Assembly (NCBI GenBank): GCA_016293915.1 | Contig: JAEDCY010000031.1 | Coordinates: 1-31,976 of the forward strand | Length of the DNA stretch: 31,976 bases | Direction: 5' to 3' | Source: Treponema sp. | GTDB lineage: Bacteria; Spirochaetota; Spirochaetia; Treponematales; Treponemataceae | In this document: positions 24,763 through 31,942 of the stretch, in pieces | Layout of the letters: each line of letters starts with the position of its first letter | Position numbering within the stretch: position 1 is the stretch's first letter | The notes under the pieces: model-generated | What the model was told of the DNA's origin: nothing | The model's database searches: none | The model's input: only the letters and a program-made list of their open reading frames with translations | Position numbers and translations under genes: made by a program

Positions 24763-25351
24763 TATGAAAAATTTATTAAAACACCTTTGTGGAATTTTCA
24801 TTGTAATTACAGTTTTATGCTCATGTACAAGTAAGAAAGCAGAAGCAAGTGGGTTAAGACCAATTTATATTACTAATTCAAAAACAGTAAATCTTTTGAA
24901 TCCCACAAAAGCTTGTGTTGTTTTTGAAGGCCTTCAGGCATTGAATGGCAGTTTTGGTTCTCAAAGTTTTACACTCCTTTCTTATACACAAATTGATGCA
25001 AAAGGAATTAATCTTTCTTTGATGAATGATTTTGGAGCAGATATGGGAAATCTTTTTTATGACGGAATATCAGTTATTTTTGATACTGCATATTTTCCAA
25101 AAGCTCTTCCGGGTGAATATATAATCTGTGATATTCAGAATGCATATTATGATAAAGATGAACTTAGAAAAAACTTTGAAGCAGCTGGATTAAAGTTTGT
25201 AGTTATCACAGAAGAAAATGCTGTAGAAATTCGTAAGATTTTTGACGGGAAAAATCTGATAGAAGAAATTTCAATTTCACAGAATGAAGTAAAGATTCAG
25301 AATTTTCTGCGTGGTTATTCTTATCAACTTGTGAATGCAGAAGATTTTTAA
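24752..25351 (+). CDS. apeN: DUF3261-like outer-membrane lipoprotein
   Basis: The 199-residue protein has a lipoprotein signal with a Cys after VLCS (VITVLCSCTSKK), fitting the loose spirochaetal lipobox. Downstream it shows the weak DUF3261 pattern: SLMNDFGADMGNLFYDG, then FPKALPGEYIICDIQNAYY. In APE clusters this lipoprotein (ApeN position) follows the MMPL gene and helps place the product at the outer membrane. The ATG at 24752 has AGAGGA in front; a GTG at 24737 is not needed. It overlaps the exporter gene by 11 bases. Confidence 0.72.
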   Translation: MKNNMKNLLKHLCGIFIVITVLCSCTSKKAEASGLRPIYITNSKTVNLLNPTKACVVFEGLQALNGSFGSQSFTLLSYTQIDAKGINLSLMNDFGADMGNLFYDGISVIFDTAYFPKALPGEYIICDIQNAYYDKDELRKNFEAAGLKFVVITEENAVEIRKIFDGKNLIEEISISQNEVKIQNFLRGYSYQLVNAEDF

Positions 25352-25382
25352 TATAGTATAAAACATCTGTTAAGGATTATTT

Positions 25383-26603
25383 ATGGAATTATATCTTTCA
25401 AAACCCGGTGTAATGAGCTGTGGTGGAAACAATATTGATGAACTCTGGCAGGCTGTAACAAGTGGTAAGCAGAGCGGAATTAAAAAGGTAACAGCCTGTA
25501 ACGGTGAAGAATATTTTGCTGCAAGAATAGATGAAGGAGTTTTAAAAGCAAGCGGAGCACGTTATGAAATGAAAATCATGCGTATTGAGAATGCTGCGCT
25601 TGAACAGATTTCTAATGATGTTACTGCAGTAAAAGAACGTTATGGTGCAGACCGCATTGCTGTTTGTGTTGGCTCTTGTGATAATGGAACAGAGTTTTCG
25701 CTTGCAGGTCACAGAAAATATTTTGCCGAAGAAAAATTCCCTGCAGATTATAATCTTGAAATTCAGGGTGCTGATTATGTTGCAACTTTTATTGCAGAAA
25801 AGTTTGGACTGGCTGGCCCTGTAAATACTTTTTCTACTGCATGTTCTTCCAGTGCAGGTGCAATAATAAAAGGTGCAGAAATGATTATGGCAGGCATTGT
25901 TGATGCTGCTGTTGTCGGTGGAATCGACATTGCTTCTGATACAACTCTGATTGGTTTTAGTGCGCTTGAAGCAGTTTCAAGTGAGATAACAAATCCATTC
26001 AGTAAAAACCGACACGGAATTACACTTGGAGATGGCGCTGCTTTTTTCGTTCTGATACGTGAACCGCTCGAAAGAGATTCTGCTGATTCGACTCTTCCGG
26101 CTGTAAAACTTCTTGGCTGGGGCGAAAGTGCAGATGCATATCATATGACTTCTCCAGATCCAAGTGGAGTGGGTGCTGAAAAAGCTATTAGACGAGCTTT
26201 GGAAAATGCCAGACTTTCTGTTTCGGAAGTAGGTTATATTAATCTGCACGGAACAGGAACAAAGTTTAATGACAGTATGGAAGGCAAGGCTGTTAATGCT
26301 GTTTTTGGCGAGGCTGGATGTAAGGTTCCTGTTTCAACAACAAAGCCGGTTACAGGTCATACTCTTGGAGCTGCAGCGGCACTTGAAGCTGCAATCTGCT
26401 GGAAGGCTATGGTTGAAAACAAAGGCAAAACAGAAAATGTAAAACTTCCTGTTCAGGTTTGGGATGGGGAACGCGACGAAGAGATTCCGGAACTCAATAT
26501 AGTAGACGGAAAATCTGGCGGAAAAACAGGTGAGCTTAAAGTTTGCCTTTCGAATTCTTTTGCGTTTGGTGGTGCTAACGCCTGTCTGGTTTTAGGAATA
26601 TAA
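25383..26603 (+). CDS. apeO: Beta-ketoacyl-ACP synthase (ApeO-like)
   Basis: The 406-residue FabF-type ketosynthase has the full triad: C154 (FSTACSSSAGA), H289 (INLHGTGTKFND) and H326 (KPVTGHTLGAAA). It joins malonyl units to the growing chain by condensation. In APE systems the active subunit pairs with the catalytically dead ApeC-type chain-length factor, encoded here on the opposite strand (14739-15401). A gap of 31 bases follows the lipoprotein gene. AAGGATT precedes the ATG. Confidence 0.88.
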   Translation: MELYLSKPGVMSCGGNNIDELWQAVTSGKQSGIKKVTACNGEEYFAARIDEGVLKASGARYEMKIMRIENAALEQISNDVTAVKERYGADRIAVCVGSCDNGTEFSLAGHRKYFAEEKFPADYNLEIQGADYVATFIAEKFGLAGPVNTFSTACSSSAGAIIKGAEMIMAGIVDAAVVGGIDIASDTTLIGFSALEAVSSEITNPFSKNRHGITLGDGAAFFVLIREPLERDSADSTLPAVKLLGWGESADAYHMTSPDPSGVGAEKAIRRALENARLSVSEVGYINLHGTGTKFNDSMEGKAVNAVFGEAGCKVPVSTTKPVTGHTLGAAAALEAAICWKAMVENKGKTENVKLPVQVWDGERDEEIPELNIVDGKSGGKTGELKVCLSNSFAFGGANACLVLGI

Positions 26604-26623
26604 TATAAGGAGAAAAATAATTT

Positions 26624-27109
26624 ATGGAAATTCAGCAACTTATTGAACATGACGAACTTATCAATTATCTTCCTCACAAAGGAAAAATGTTTCTGCTTTC
26701 GCGTGTTACTCAGCACGATGTAAATAATCATACAATTACCAGCGAATATGATATTACGGAAAACTGTATATTTTATGAGCCGGAGTTCGACGGTGTGCCA
26801 AGCTGGGCAGGTTTTGAGTTTATGGCCCAGTGTATCTCAGCTCTTACTGGAATTACAAATACAATTAAGGGACGTACGCCGCTGCCGGGATTTATTCTTA
26901 GCGTAATGGAATTTAAGGCGGATGTTGGATATCTCAAGAACAATACAACAATTCAGATGAAAGCAGTAGAAGATTTCCGTGACGAAGAAAATCATGTTTA
27001 CCGCTATATCTGCGAACTTTATGCAAACAAAAACGATGAAAAGCCTGTTGTAACTACAAAGGTTTCTGTAATGGAAACTGAAGATGCAAAGGCACTTTTT
27101 GGTGACTGA
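26624..27109 (+). CDS. apeP: Second hotdog dehydratase (ApeP-like)
   Basis: The 161-residue protein belongs to the ApeP/FabA-like hotdog group. It has LPHKGKMFLLSRV (16-28) and the helix motif GFEFMAQC with E65. At the place fourteen residues ahead of E65, where FabA/FabZ have the catalytic His, this protein has Tyr51 (CIFYEPEF), so it may be inactive alone and complement ApeI in a heterodimer. AAGGAG lies 11 bases before the ATG. It ends the operon; the next gene (folA) is convergent and no terminator hairpin lies between (27110-27130). Confidence 0.8.
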   Translation: MEIQQLIEHDELINYLPHKGKMFLLSRVTQHDVNNHTITSEYDITENCIFYEPEFDGVPSWAGFEFMAQCISALTGITNTIKGRTPLPGFILSVMEFKADVGYLKNNTTIQMKAVEDFRDEENHVYRYICELYANKNDEKPVVTTKVSVMETEDAKALFGD

Positions 27110-27130
27110 TTTTTGTAATTTTTGTAAGCT

Positions 27131-27619
27131 TTATTTCTTCCGGCGGGTATAAATCATTCTGGTATATTTGATTTTATCACCGGAAGTTTCGCCGGTTTTT
27201 ATTTCAAAATTATTTACATTAAAATCTGGAAAAAAAACATCACCATCTTCAATGACAAGCTTTACTTCCGTTATATACATTACATCTACAAAAGGCAAAA
27301 CTTCTTTGTAAACTTCATACCCACCTGCAAAAAAAATATTTAAATCTCCATAAAGCTTTGCGGCAAGTGTAATTGCATCTTTTACTGATGATGCAGTTGA
27401 AAGGTTTTCACCTTCAAAGCTGCGGGTTTTTGAAATTACAATTGTTTTTCTACCTGGAAGGGGATGCCCAATTTCTTCGTAAGTTTTACGCCCCATAATA
27501 ACAACGTTTCCGGTAGTCAGTTCTTTAAACTGTTTTTGCTCTCCTTCAATTTTCCAGGGAATAAAACCTTTTCTTCCGATTACATTATTGATTGAACGAG
27601 CAACGATTAAACCTGTCAT
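27131..27619 (-). CDS. folA: Dihydrofolate reductase
   Basis: The 162-residue enzyme reduces dihydrofolate with NADPH. Motifs are clear: LIVARSINNVIGRKGFIPW at the N-terminus, VIMGRKTYEEIG, the GR-type LPGRKTIVISKT segment and FFAGGYEVYKEVLP. The ATG at 27619 was chosen over the GTG at 27625. Only six bases separate it from an extended -10 element and there is no ribosome binding site, so a leaderless mRNA is likely. It is convergent with the APE operon. Confidence 0.93.
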   Translation of the reverse strand: MTGLIVARSINNVIGRKGFIPWKIEGEQKQFKELTTGNVVIMGRKTYEEIGHPLPGRKTIVISKTRSFEGENLSTASSVKDAITLAAKLYGDLNIFFAGGYEVYKEVLPFVDVMYITEVKLVIEDGDVFFPDFNVNNFEIKTGETSGDKIKYTRMIYTRRKK

Positions 27620-27625
27620 GGGCAC

Positions 27626-27634
27626 AGTATAGCA
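27626..27634 (-). promoter_or_regulatory. Extended -10 promoter of folA
   Basis: Minus-strand TGCTATACT (27634-27626) is an extended -10 (TGnTATAMT). Six bases (GTGCCC) separate it from the ATG at 27619-27617, so transcription would begin at or within a base or two of the A of the start codon. Confidence 0.6.
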
Positions 27635-27684
27635 TAAAATAATTTTTTATATCATATTTTGCCTTTTATGTTATTATTATAAGA

Positions 27685-27793
27685 ATGAACAGACGTTTGG
27701 CAAAAAAACAGAATTATAGCGGTTGCAGATGCCTATGATGCTATGACAAGCAGGCAAAGGTACAGAGATGCACTTGCTCAGGAAAAAGTTTAA
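27685..27793 (+). pseudogene. Remnant of HD-GYP c-di-GMP phosphodiesterase gene
   Basis: The frame from 27713 to the TAA at 27791-27793 reads IIAVADAYDAMTSRQRYR then DALAQEKV. This is the conserved stretch of HD-GYP domains (ADAYDAMTS...YR), about 27 residues of the whole protein. The part before it is out of frame across a run of seven A at 27702-27708, and no upstream HD motif is found. It is therefore a gene relic. Together with the repeats on its right it shows that this gap has been rearranged. Confidence 0.7.
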
Positions 27794-27839
27794 GAGATTA
27801 AAAACGCAACCGGTTGCCGTAGAAAGAGTGCGAAGTAAA

Positions 27840-27848
27840 TGTTATAAT
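27840..27848 (+). promoter_or_regulatory. Extended -10 promoter of xylB
   Basis: TGTTATAAT at 27840-27848 is a perfect extended -10 (TGnTATAAT). There is no good -35 at 17 bases. The predicted start near 27855 gives a leader of about 170 bases that contains a GGTTGAG-family palindrome. Confidence 0.55.
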
Positions 27849-27898
27849 GTAAGGACAGGTTAGGCTATGGAACCCCTGCGAAGCAGCCGACCGCAGCG

Positions 27899-27940
27899 CT
27901 GGTGGTTGAGTGGCCCGAAGGGGCGTATCGAAACCACCAG
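27899..27940. repeat. GGTTGAG-family palindrome in xylB leader
   Basis: CTGGTGGTT pairs with AACCACCAG, enclosing CCC-gaa-GGGG. The sequence that follows (27941-28000) has further repeat-like bits (GAGCGAGGACGGTGAGCG, CCCGAG...CGAGGG) but no gene. It lies within the predicted xylB 5' leader. Confidence 0.75.
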
Positions 27941-28027
27941 AGCGAGGACGGTGAGCGTTAGCGAAGGGTGGAACAGCCGACCCGAGTGAAACGAGGGAAA
28001 CCCAAAAAAAGGAGTATAAAGCACATT

Positions 28028-29512
28028 ATGAAAACTGTTGCTGGAATTGACCTTGGTACACAGAGTATGAAGGTTGTAATTTACGACTACGAAAAGAAAG
28101 AGATTATTGAAAAAGCAAGCTGCCCTATGGAGCTGATTTCTGAGGCAGATGGAACACGCGAGCAGAAGGCTGAATGGTTTGACAAGGGACTTGAAGTTTG
28201 TTTTGGAAAACTTTCTGCTGAAAATAAAAAGACTATTGAGGCTATTGGTGTCTCTGGTCAGCAGCATGGTTTTGTTCCGCTTGGAGCAGACGGCAAGGCT
28301 TTGTACAACATTAAGCTCTGGTGTGATACTGCAACTACTAAACAGTGTGACGAGATTACTAAGAAAGCTGGCGGGGACAAGAAGGTTGTTAAGCTGCTCG
28401 GCAATTTGATGCTTCCTGGTTTTACTGCTCCAAAGATTCTCTGGCTCAAGGAAAATAAACCTGAAGCTTTTAAGGCTTTGAAATACATTATGCTTCCTCA
28501 TGATTATTTGAACTGGAAGTTGACCGGCGAGTACGTTATGGAGTACGGTGATGCTTCTGGTACAGCTTTGTTTGATTCTGCTAACCGCTGCTGGTCTAAG
28601 AAGATTTGTGATATTATTGATAGTGGCCTGCTTGGTCTTTTGCCAAAGTTGATTGAGCCTAGTGCACCTGCTGGAAAGGTTTCTGCTGAAGCTGCTGCCG
28701 CTTATGGTATTCCTGAGGGAATTCCGGTAAGTGCTGGTGGTGGAGACAACATGATGGGTGCTGTTGGAACTGGTACTGTTGCAGACGGATTCCTTACAAT
28801 GTCTATGGGAACTTCTGGTACACTTTACGGATATTCTGACAAGCCTATTAACGACCCTGCTAACGGTTTGAGTGGCTTCTGTTCAAGCACTGGCGGATGG
28901 CTGCCTTTGCTTTGTACAATGAACTGTACTGTAGCAACTGAGTTTGTTCGTGGACTTTTCCAGATGGACGTAAAAGAGCTTGATGGCGAAGCTGCTAAGG
29001 CTCCTTGCGGATCTGAAGGTGTTCTTGTTATGCCATTCTTCAATGGTGAAAGAACTCCAAACTTGCCAAACGGACGCGCAAGCATTACAGGTTTGACTTC
29101 GGCTAATACTAACCGTGCAAATATTGCCCGCGCTTCACTTGAATCGGCAGTATTCGCAATGCGCGGTGGATTGGATGCATTCCGCAAACTCGGCTTTAAG
29201 CCTCGCGAAATCCGCCTTATTGGTGGTGGTTCGAAGTCTCCACTCTGGCGCCAGATTGCCGCAGACATAATGAACCTGCCAATCCGCGTTCCAGCACTGG
29301 ACGAAGCAGCTGCCCTCGGAGGAGCAGTTCAGGCCCTCTGGTGTCTTAAGAACATGAACGGCAAGTGCGACATCGCAGAACTCTGTGCAGAACACATCAC
29401 CCTCGATACATCAAAGAGCGCAGACCCAATTCCTGAGAATGTTGCTGCTTATAATACTGCATATAATGAGTACAATAAAATTCTTGATACTATAAAACCA
29501 TTATATGAGTAG
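28028..29512 (+). CDS. xylB: Xylulokinase
   Basis: The 494-residue FGGY-family kinase phosphorylates D-xylulose in pentose use. Motifs: VAGIDLGTQSMKVVIYD (phosphate 1), VSGQQHGFVPL (SGQxHG, typical of XylB), LPHDYLNWKLTG, GGGDNMMGAVGTG and the C-terminal IGGGSKSPLWRQIAADI. The ATG at 28028 has AAAGGAG 11 bases ahead; 20 upstream codons come from repeat DNA and are not part of it. Codon use changes within the gene: third-position C dominates from about 29140 to 29430 and T-ending codons again in the last 80 bases. It is transcribed alone. Confidence 0.95.
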   Translation: MKTVAGIDLGTQSMKVVIYDYEKKEIIEKASCPMELISEADGTREQKAEWFDKGLEVCFGKLSAENKKTIEAIGVSGQQHGFVPLGADGKALYNIKLWCDTATTKQCDEITKKAGGDKKVVKLLGNLMLPGFTAPKILWLKENKPEAFKALKYIMLPHDYLNWKLTGEYVMEYGDASGTALFDSANRCWSKKICDIIDSGLLGLLPKLIEPSAPAGKVSAEAAAAYGIPEGIPVSAGGGDNMMGAVGTGTVADGFLTMSMGTSGTLYGYSDKPINDPANGLSGFCSSTGGWLPLLCTMNCTVATEFVRGLFQMDVKELDGEAAKAPCGSEGVLVMPFFNGERTPNLPNGRASITGLTSANTNRANIARASLESAVFAMRGGLDAFRKLGFKPREIRLIGGGSKSPLWRQIAADIMNLPIRVPALDEAAALGGAVQALWCLKNMNGKCDIAELCAEHITLDTSKSADPIPENVAAYNTAYNEYNKILDTIKPLYE

Positions 29513-29530
29513 GCTGAATAAGGCTTATGG

Positions 29531-29555
29531 CGGGTTTACAATTTTTGGAAACCCG
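29531..29555 (+). terminator. Hairpin after xylB
   Basis: CGGGTTT (29531-29537) pairs with AAACCCG (29549-29555), 18 bases after the stop. There is no T run behind, so it may stabilise the mRNA end instead of stopping polymerase. A second hairpin, GTCAAGGC/GCCTTGAC, lies at 29568-29598. Confidence 0.5.
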
Positions 29556-29601
29556 ACAAACGGCTGAGTCAAGGCCTTGAGCGTGAGCGTGCCTTGACCA
29601 G

Positions 29602-29655
29602 ACGTATGCTGAGTACAACAAGGTTCTCGACCAGGTTGCTCCACTTTACGTGTAA
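29602..29655 (+). pseudogene. Orphan 3' end of a second xylB
   Basis: The 17 codons TYAEYNKVLDQVAPLYV plus TAA align with the end of the intact xylB (AYNEYNKILDTIKPLYE). The DNA differs widely and favours C-ending codons. It lies 90 bases behind the true stop and has no start. It is a leftover from a duplicated or replaced xylB tail. Confidence 0.7.
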
Positions 29656-29663
29656 TAAAAACC

Positions 29664-29700
29664 GGTGGTTGAGTAAGCCGAAGGCCGTATCGAAACCAAC
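29664..29700. repeat. GGTTGAG-family palindrome after xylB
   Basis: GGTGGTTGAGTAAGCC-gaa-GGCCGTATCGAAACCAAC forms a long hairpin with one mismatch in the outer stem. The bases from 29701 to 29791 show no gene, tRNA or recognised RNA. Confidence 0.75.
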
Positions 29701-29791
29701 TTTCAGTAGGCTTCTCGCCGTCCGGCCCTGCGCCAGTCGGCTTGAACTTCCATCCCGTATAAGCTTAGCTCCGGGGTGATTACATATACTG

Positions 29792-29826
29792 TCCCGCGTG
29801 GTAATTTAACTGCGCGGGATTTTTTT
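29792..29826 (+). terminator. Strong intrinsic terminator
   Basis: TCCCGCG (29792-29798) pairs with CGCGGGA (29813-29819) and is followed by TTTTTTT. It closes the xylB side before the minus-strand ORF6N gene. Confidence 0.88.
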
Positions 29827-29839
29827 GCCCGAGTCGTTT

Positions 29840-30883
29840 TTATTTAAGTACTAAGATTTGTTTTTTCTGTAATTGTGCTAACAAGGGTTTATAAATTGAA
29901 GTATCATCTATTTTAGTAATAGTTGTAACTTTTCGTCCGCCGTCTTTAGATGAGGAACCACAATGATAGATTTTTTCATCGGGCGAATTGTAATCAAGTA
30001 TTATATAGCGGTCATGAAAAATATTATCTGCTTTTCTTATCTCGATTTTTTTTCCAGAATATTCTTTACAAAAATCATCAAACTCAACTTTGTGAAGTCC
30101 GTTATTTATATTGTTAGTATAGATTGTTATAAAAACATTTTGTTTAGCGTGTTTAAAGAGTACGAGAGTTTTCAGAGAAATATAATTATCAATGATTGCA
30201 ATTGATTTGGTGGCCAGTGTATAAATCTGCTGGTATGCTAAATCACTTTCTACAGGCTGACCATTTAGAATAAGCCATCCAGGAGGAATTTCTGGTTTTC
30301 CAAGATTCAACATTATAGGTGAAAGTTCAGATTTTCTTACCATGTCTCCAAGATTGCTGACGACATTTTCTACTTTATCGTCGATTTCTGTGAGTTTTTG
30401 GCGGAATTCGATAATATTCTGAGCATTTTCAGCAGTCTGTAAAGAAAGCCGTAGAAAATCACGTTGATTTATCATCTGCTGATTATCTACAATATAATCT
30501 TTCATCCGCTTAAACAGGCGGACAAGTGCCTTACTTTGTTTTGTGGCAAGTTCTCCTTTGAGGACAGTCATTAGCATGTATACGCCTTGCTCGGTGAAAG
30601 CGTAGGGGAGATATTTTGAATATTTTCCTTGTTCTAAGGTCGAAAATTTCGACCTTAGATTTATGTTATTGGTTATATCTTTTTCTTCTTTCGTTAATTG
30701 AAACATCAAGTCTTCTTCATCAAACTTTTCAATATTATTCTTTACCTGTTCATTTAATCGTTTTGTTGTATATCCATAAATCTCTGCCAGGTCAGAATCC
30801 AGTATTACCTGAACACCGCGGATAATGTAAATCTTGTCTTTGAGTAATTTTTCATCAATAATTACTTCAGTTTTTTCTTCCAT
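29840..30883 (-). CDS. ORF6N-domain protein with PLD-like C-terminal domain
   Basis: The 347-residue protein begins with an ORF6N domain (10-115): IYIIRGVQVILDSDLAEIYGYTTKRLNEQVKNN, then PYAFTEQGVYMLMTVLKG. ORF6N is a DNA-binding domain common in phage anti-repressors. After a coiled helical linker (125-185), residues 205-347 have a pattern like half of a phospholipase D-type nuclease: HDRYIILD for the His motif and CGSSSKDGG for the GS part. In these short variants the usual HxK lysine is changed, so activity is uncertain. A GAGATTGAGAT precedes the ATG. It diverges from the HTH gene at 30934 by 50 bases. It is probably phage- or island-derived. Confidence 0.75.
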   Translation of the reverse strand: MEEKTEVIIDEKLLKDKIYIIRGVQVILDSDLAEIYGYTTKRLNEQVKNNIEKFDEEDLMFQLTKEEKDITNNINLRSKFSTLEQGKYSKYLPYAFTEQGVYMLMTVLKGELATKQSKALVRLFKRMKDYIVDNQQMINQRDFLRLSLQTAENAQNIIEFRQKLTEIDDKVENVVSNLGDMVRKSELSPIMLNLGKPEIPPGWLILNGQPVESDLAYQQIYTLATKSIAIIDNYISLKTLVLFKHAKQNVFITIYTNNINNGLHKVEFDDFCKEYSGKKIEIRKADNIFHDRYIILDYNSPDEKIYHCGSSSKDGGRKVTTITKIDDTSIYKPLLAQLQKKQILVLK

Positions 30884-30921
30884 ATCTCAATCTCACTCTT
30901 TAATAAAATAGAAAATTTCTA

Positions 30922-30927
30922 CATAAT
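30922..30927 (+). promoter_or_regulatory. -10 element with leaderless start for 30934 gene
   Basis: CATAAT is followed by six bases and the ATG at 30934, with no ribosome binding site. The spacing is the same as at folA. The -35 region is not clear. Confidence 0.4.
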
Positions 30928-30933
30928 TTATTT

Positions 30934-31410
30934 ATGCAGAATCCAATGCAAATCAACTTTGAAGAAATAGACTCATATATCAAACATGAGTTTTGCTATG
31001 AGGCAAATAAAGAGTCATTTGTTATAAAAGAACCAACACCTAATTACAGCTCAATCAATGACTTCATAAAAGAAGCTGACGTTATTCTGCAGGATAATAT
31101 TCGTAACCTTATTCTTTCAAAGCAGCTTGATGAAGTCGAAGTCTACAAAAAGGCCGATGTAGACCGCAAGCTTTTCTCAAAAATCCGAACTCAGCCAGAT
31201 TATCATCCGAATAAAAACACTTTGCTCAAATTATGCCTCGCAATGAATCTAAATACAGACGAAACAGAAAATCTGCTGAAATCTGCCGGTTATTCTCTTT
31301 CAAAAAGCCTGCGGTCAGATCTGATTTTACGTTATTGCTTTGGACATAAGATTTTTGATGTCATAATTGTAAATCAGATATTGGACCATTATGGAGAAAA
31401 GGTTATTTAG
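30934..31410 (+). CDS. HTH protein like the C-terminal part of macro-domain regulators
   Basis: The 158-residue protein has an XRE-like helix-turn-helix at about 65-125: LDEVEVYKKADVDRKLFSKIR, then KNTLLKLCLAMNLNTDETENLLKSAGYSLSKSLRSDLIL. This block (VYKKAxxDRKLFSKIR...AGYxLSxSxxxDLI) is well known as the C-terminal region of many ADP-ribose macro-domain proteins. Here no macro domain precedes it; residues 1-60 are short and unlike one. It may be a split or free-standing regulator. The last eight bases overlap the end of the convergent gene at 31403. Confidence 0.65.
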   Translation: MQNPMQINFEEIDSYIKHEFCYEANKESFVIKEPTPNYSSINDFIKEADVILQDNIRNLILSKQLDEVEVYKKADVDRKLFSKIRTQPDYHPNKNTLLKLCLAMNLNTDETENLLKSAGYSLSKSLRSDLILRYCFGHKIFDVIIVNQILDHYGEKVI

Positions 31411-31780
31411 ACTCTTTTTCTTTTAAAGCATAATCCTTTGTCCATTTTTCATTTTCTCCAAAGAAAGAAACTCGAGCAAAAGGTTTTCCATCTTTTTTGA
31501 TAAAAAGAAAAGATTTCTCTTTCGAAACCTGAAGCAGGCTTTCTTGCGTGATTTCAGAAATATCTTTTATTTTAGAAAGAAAATCTTCAAGAAAGTGTTC
31601 TATTACATAACTTACAGTACAATTATGTCTGTCAGCCGTATTTCTCAGTTCTTTAAGAACATCTTCAGGTAAAGCAAGTAATTCACTTGAAAAATAAGGT
31701 AAGGGTGTAATTTCAACCTTTTTCAATTGTTCAAAGAATTCATCTTTTTCTTTATTTTCGTATTTTTCTTGATTAGGCAT
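31403..31780 (-). CDS. Small protein with possible ribbon-helix-helix
   Basis: The 125-residue protein starts at 31780 (MPNQEKYENK), where AAAGGAGG lies eight bases ahead; upstream codons are not supported. Residues 38-70 (LLALPEDVLKELRNTADRHNCTVSYVIEHFLEDFL) have the look of a ribbon-helix-helix or CopG-like antitoxin segment. The C-terminal part (SFLFIKKDGKPFARVSFFGENEKW) is beta-like. I do not recognise the family. It could be an antitoxin-like regulator, but no toxin gene is next to it. Confidence 0.6.
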   Translation of the reverse strand: MPNQEKYENKEKDEFFEQLKKVEITPLPYFSSELLALPEDVLKELRNTADRHNCTVSYVIEHFLEDFLSKIKDISEITQESLLQVSKEKSFLFIKKDGKPFARVSFFGENEKWTKDYALKEKESK

Positions 31781-31855
31781 TGCATTCCTCCTTTGAGAAA
31801 AGAATACAATAGGTTGAATAGAAAGTGGTCGTTTTGAAAGCGACAAATGAAATAT

Positions 31856-31942
31856 TTATAAGCGGGCAAGCAGTTCCATAATTTCAGATTTTATTTCATT
31901 TTTAACATTTATATCTGATTCATTGTATCCGTCAATTCTAGC
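31856..31942 (-). pseudogene. C-terminal stub of an unknown gene cut at the right repeat
   Basis: On the minus strand an open frame of 28 codons ends in NESDINVKNEIKSEIMELLARL and TAA. The frame is closed by a TAG inside the 52-bp repeat; only the last 22 codons lie outside the repeat. It looks like the coiled C-terminus of a larger protein whose front part is missing, comparable to the cut DUF1524 gene on the left. Confidence 0.4.

Noticed and set aside
27860..28501. Long minus-strand open frame opposite the xylB start region
   Set aside because: It lies across xylB and repeat DNA, has no ribosome binding site and no recognisable domain; xylB on the other strand is certain.
29701..29791. 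A tRNA or small structured RNA before the terminator
   Set aside because: The stretch is GC-richer than its surroundings but has no T-loop GTTCRA, no acceptor pairing and no fold of a known RNA that I can see.
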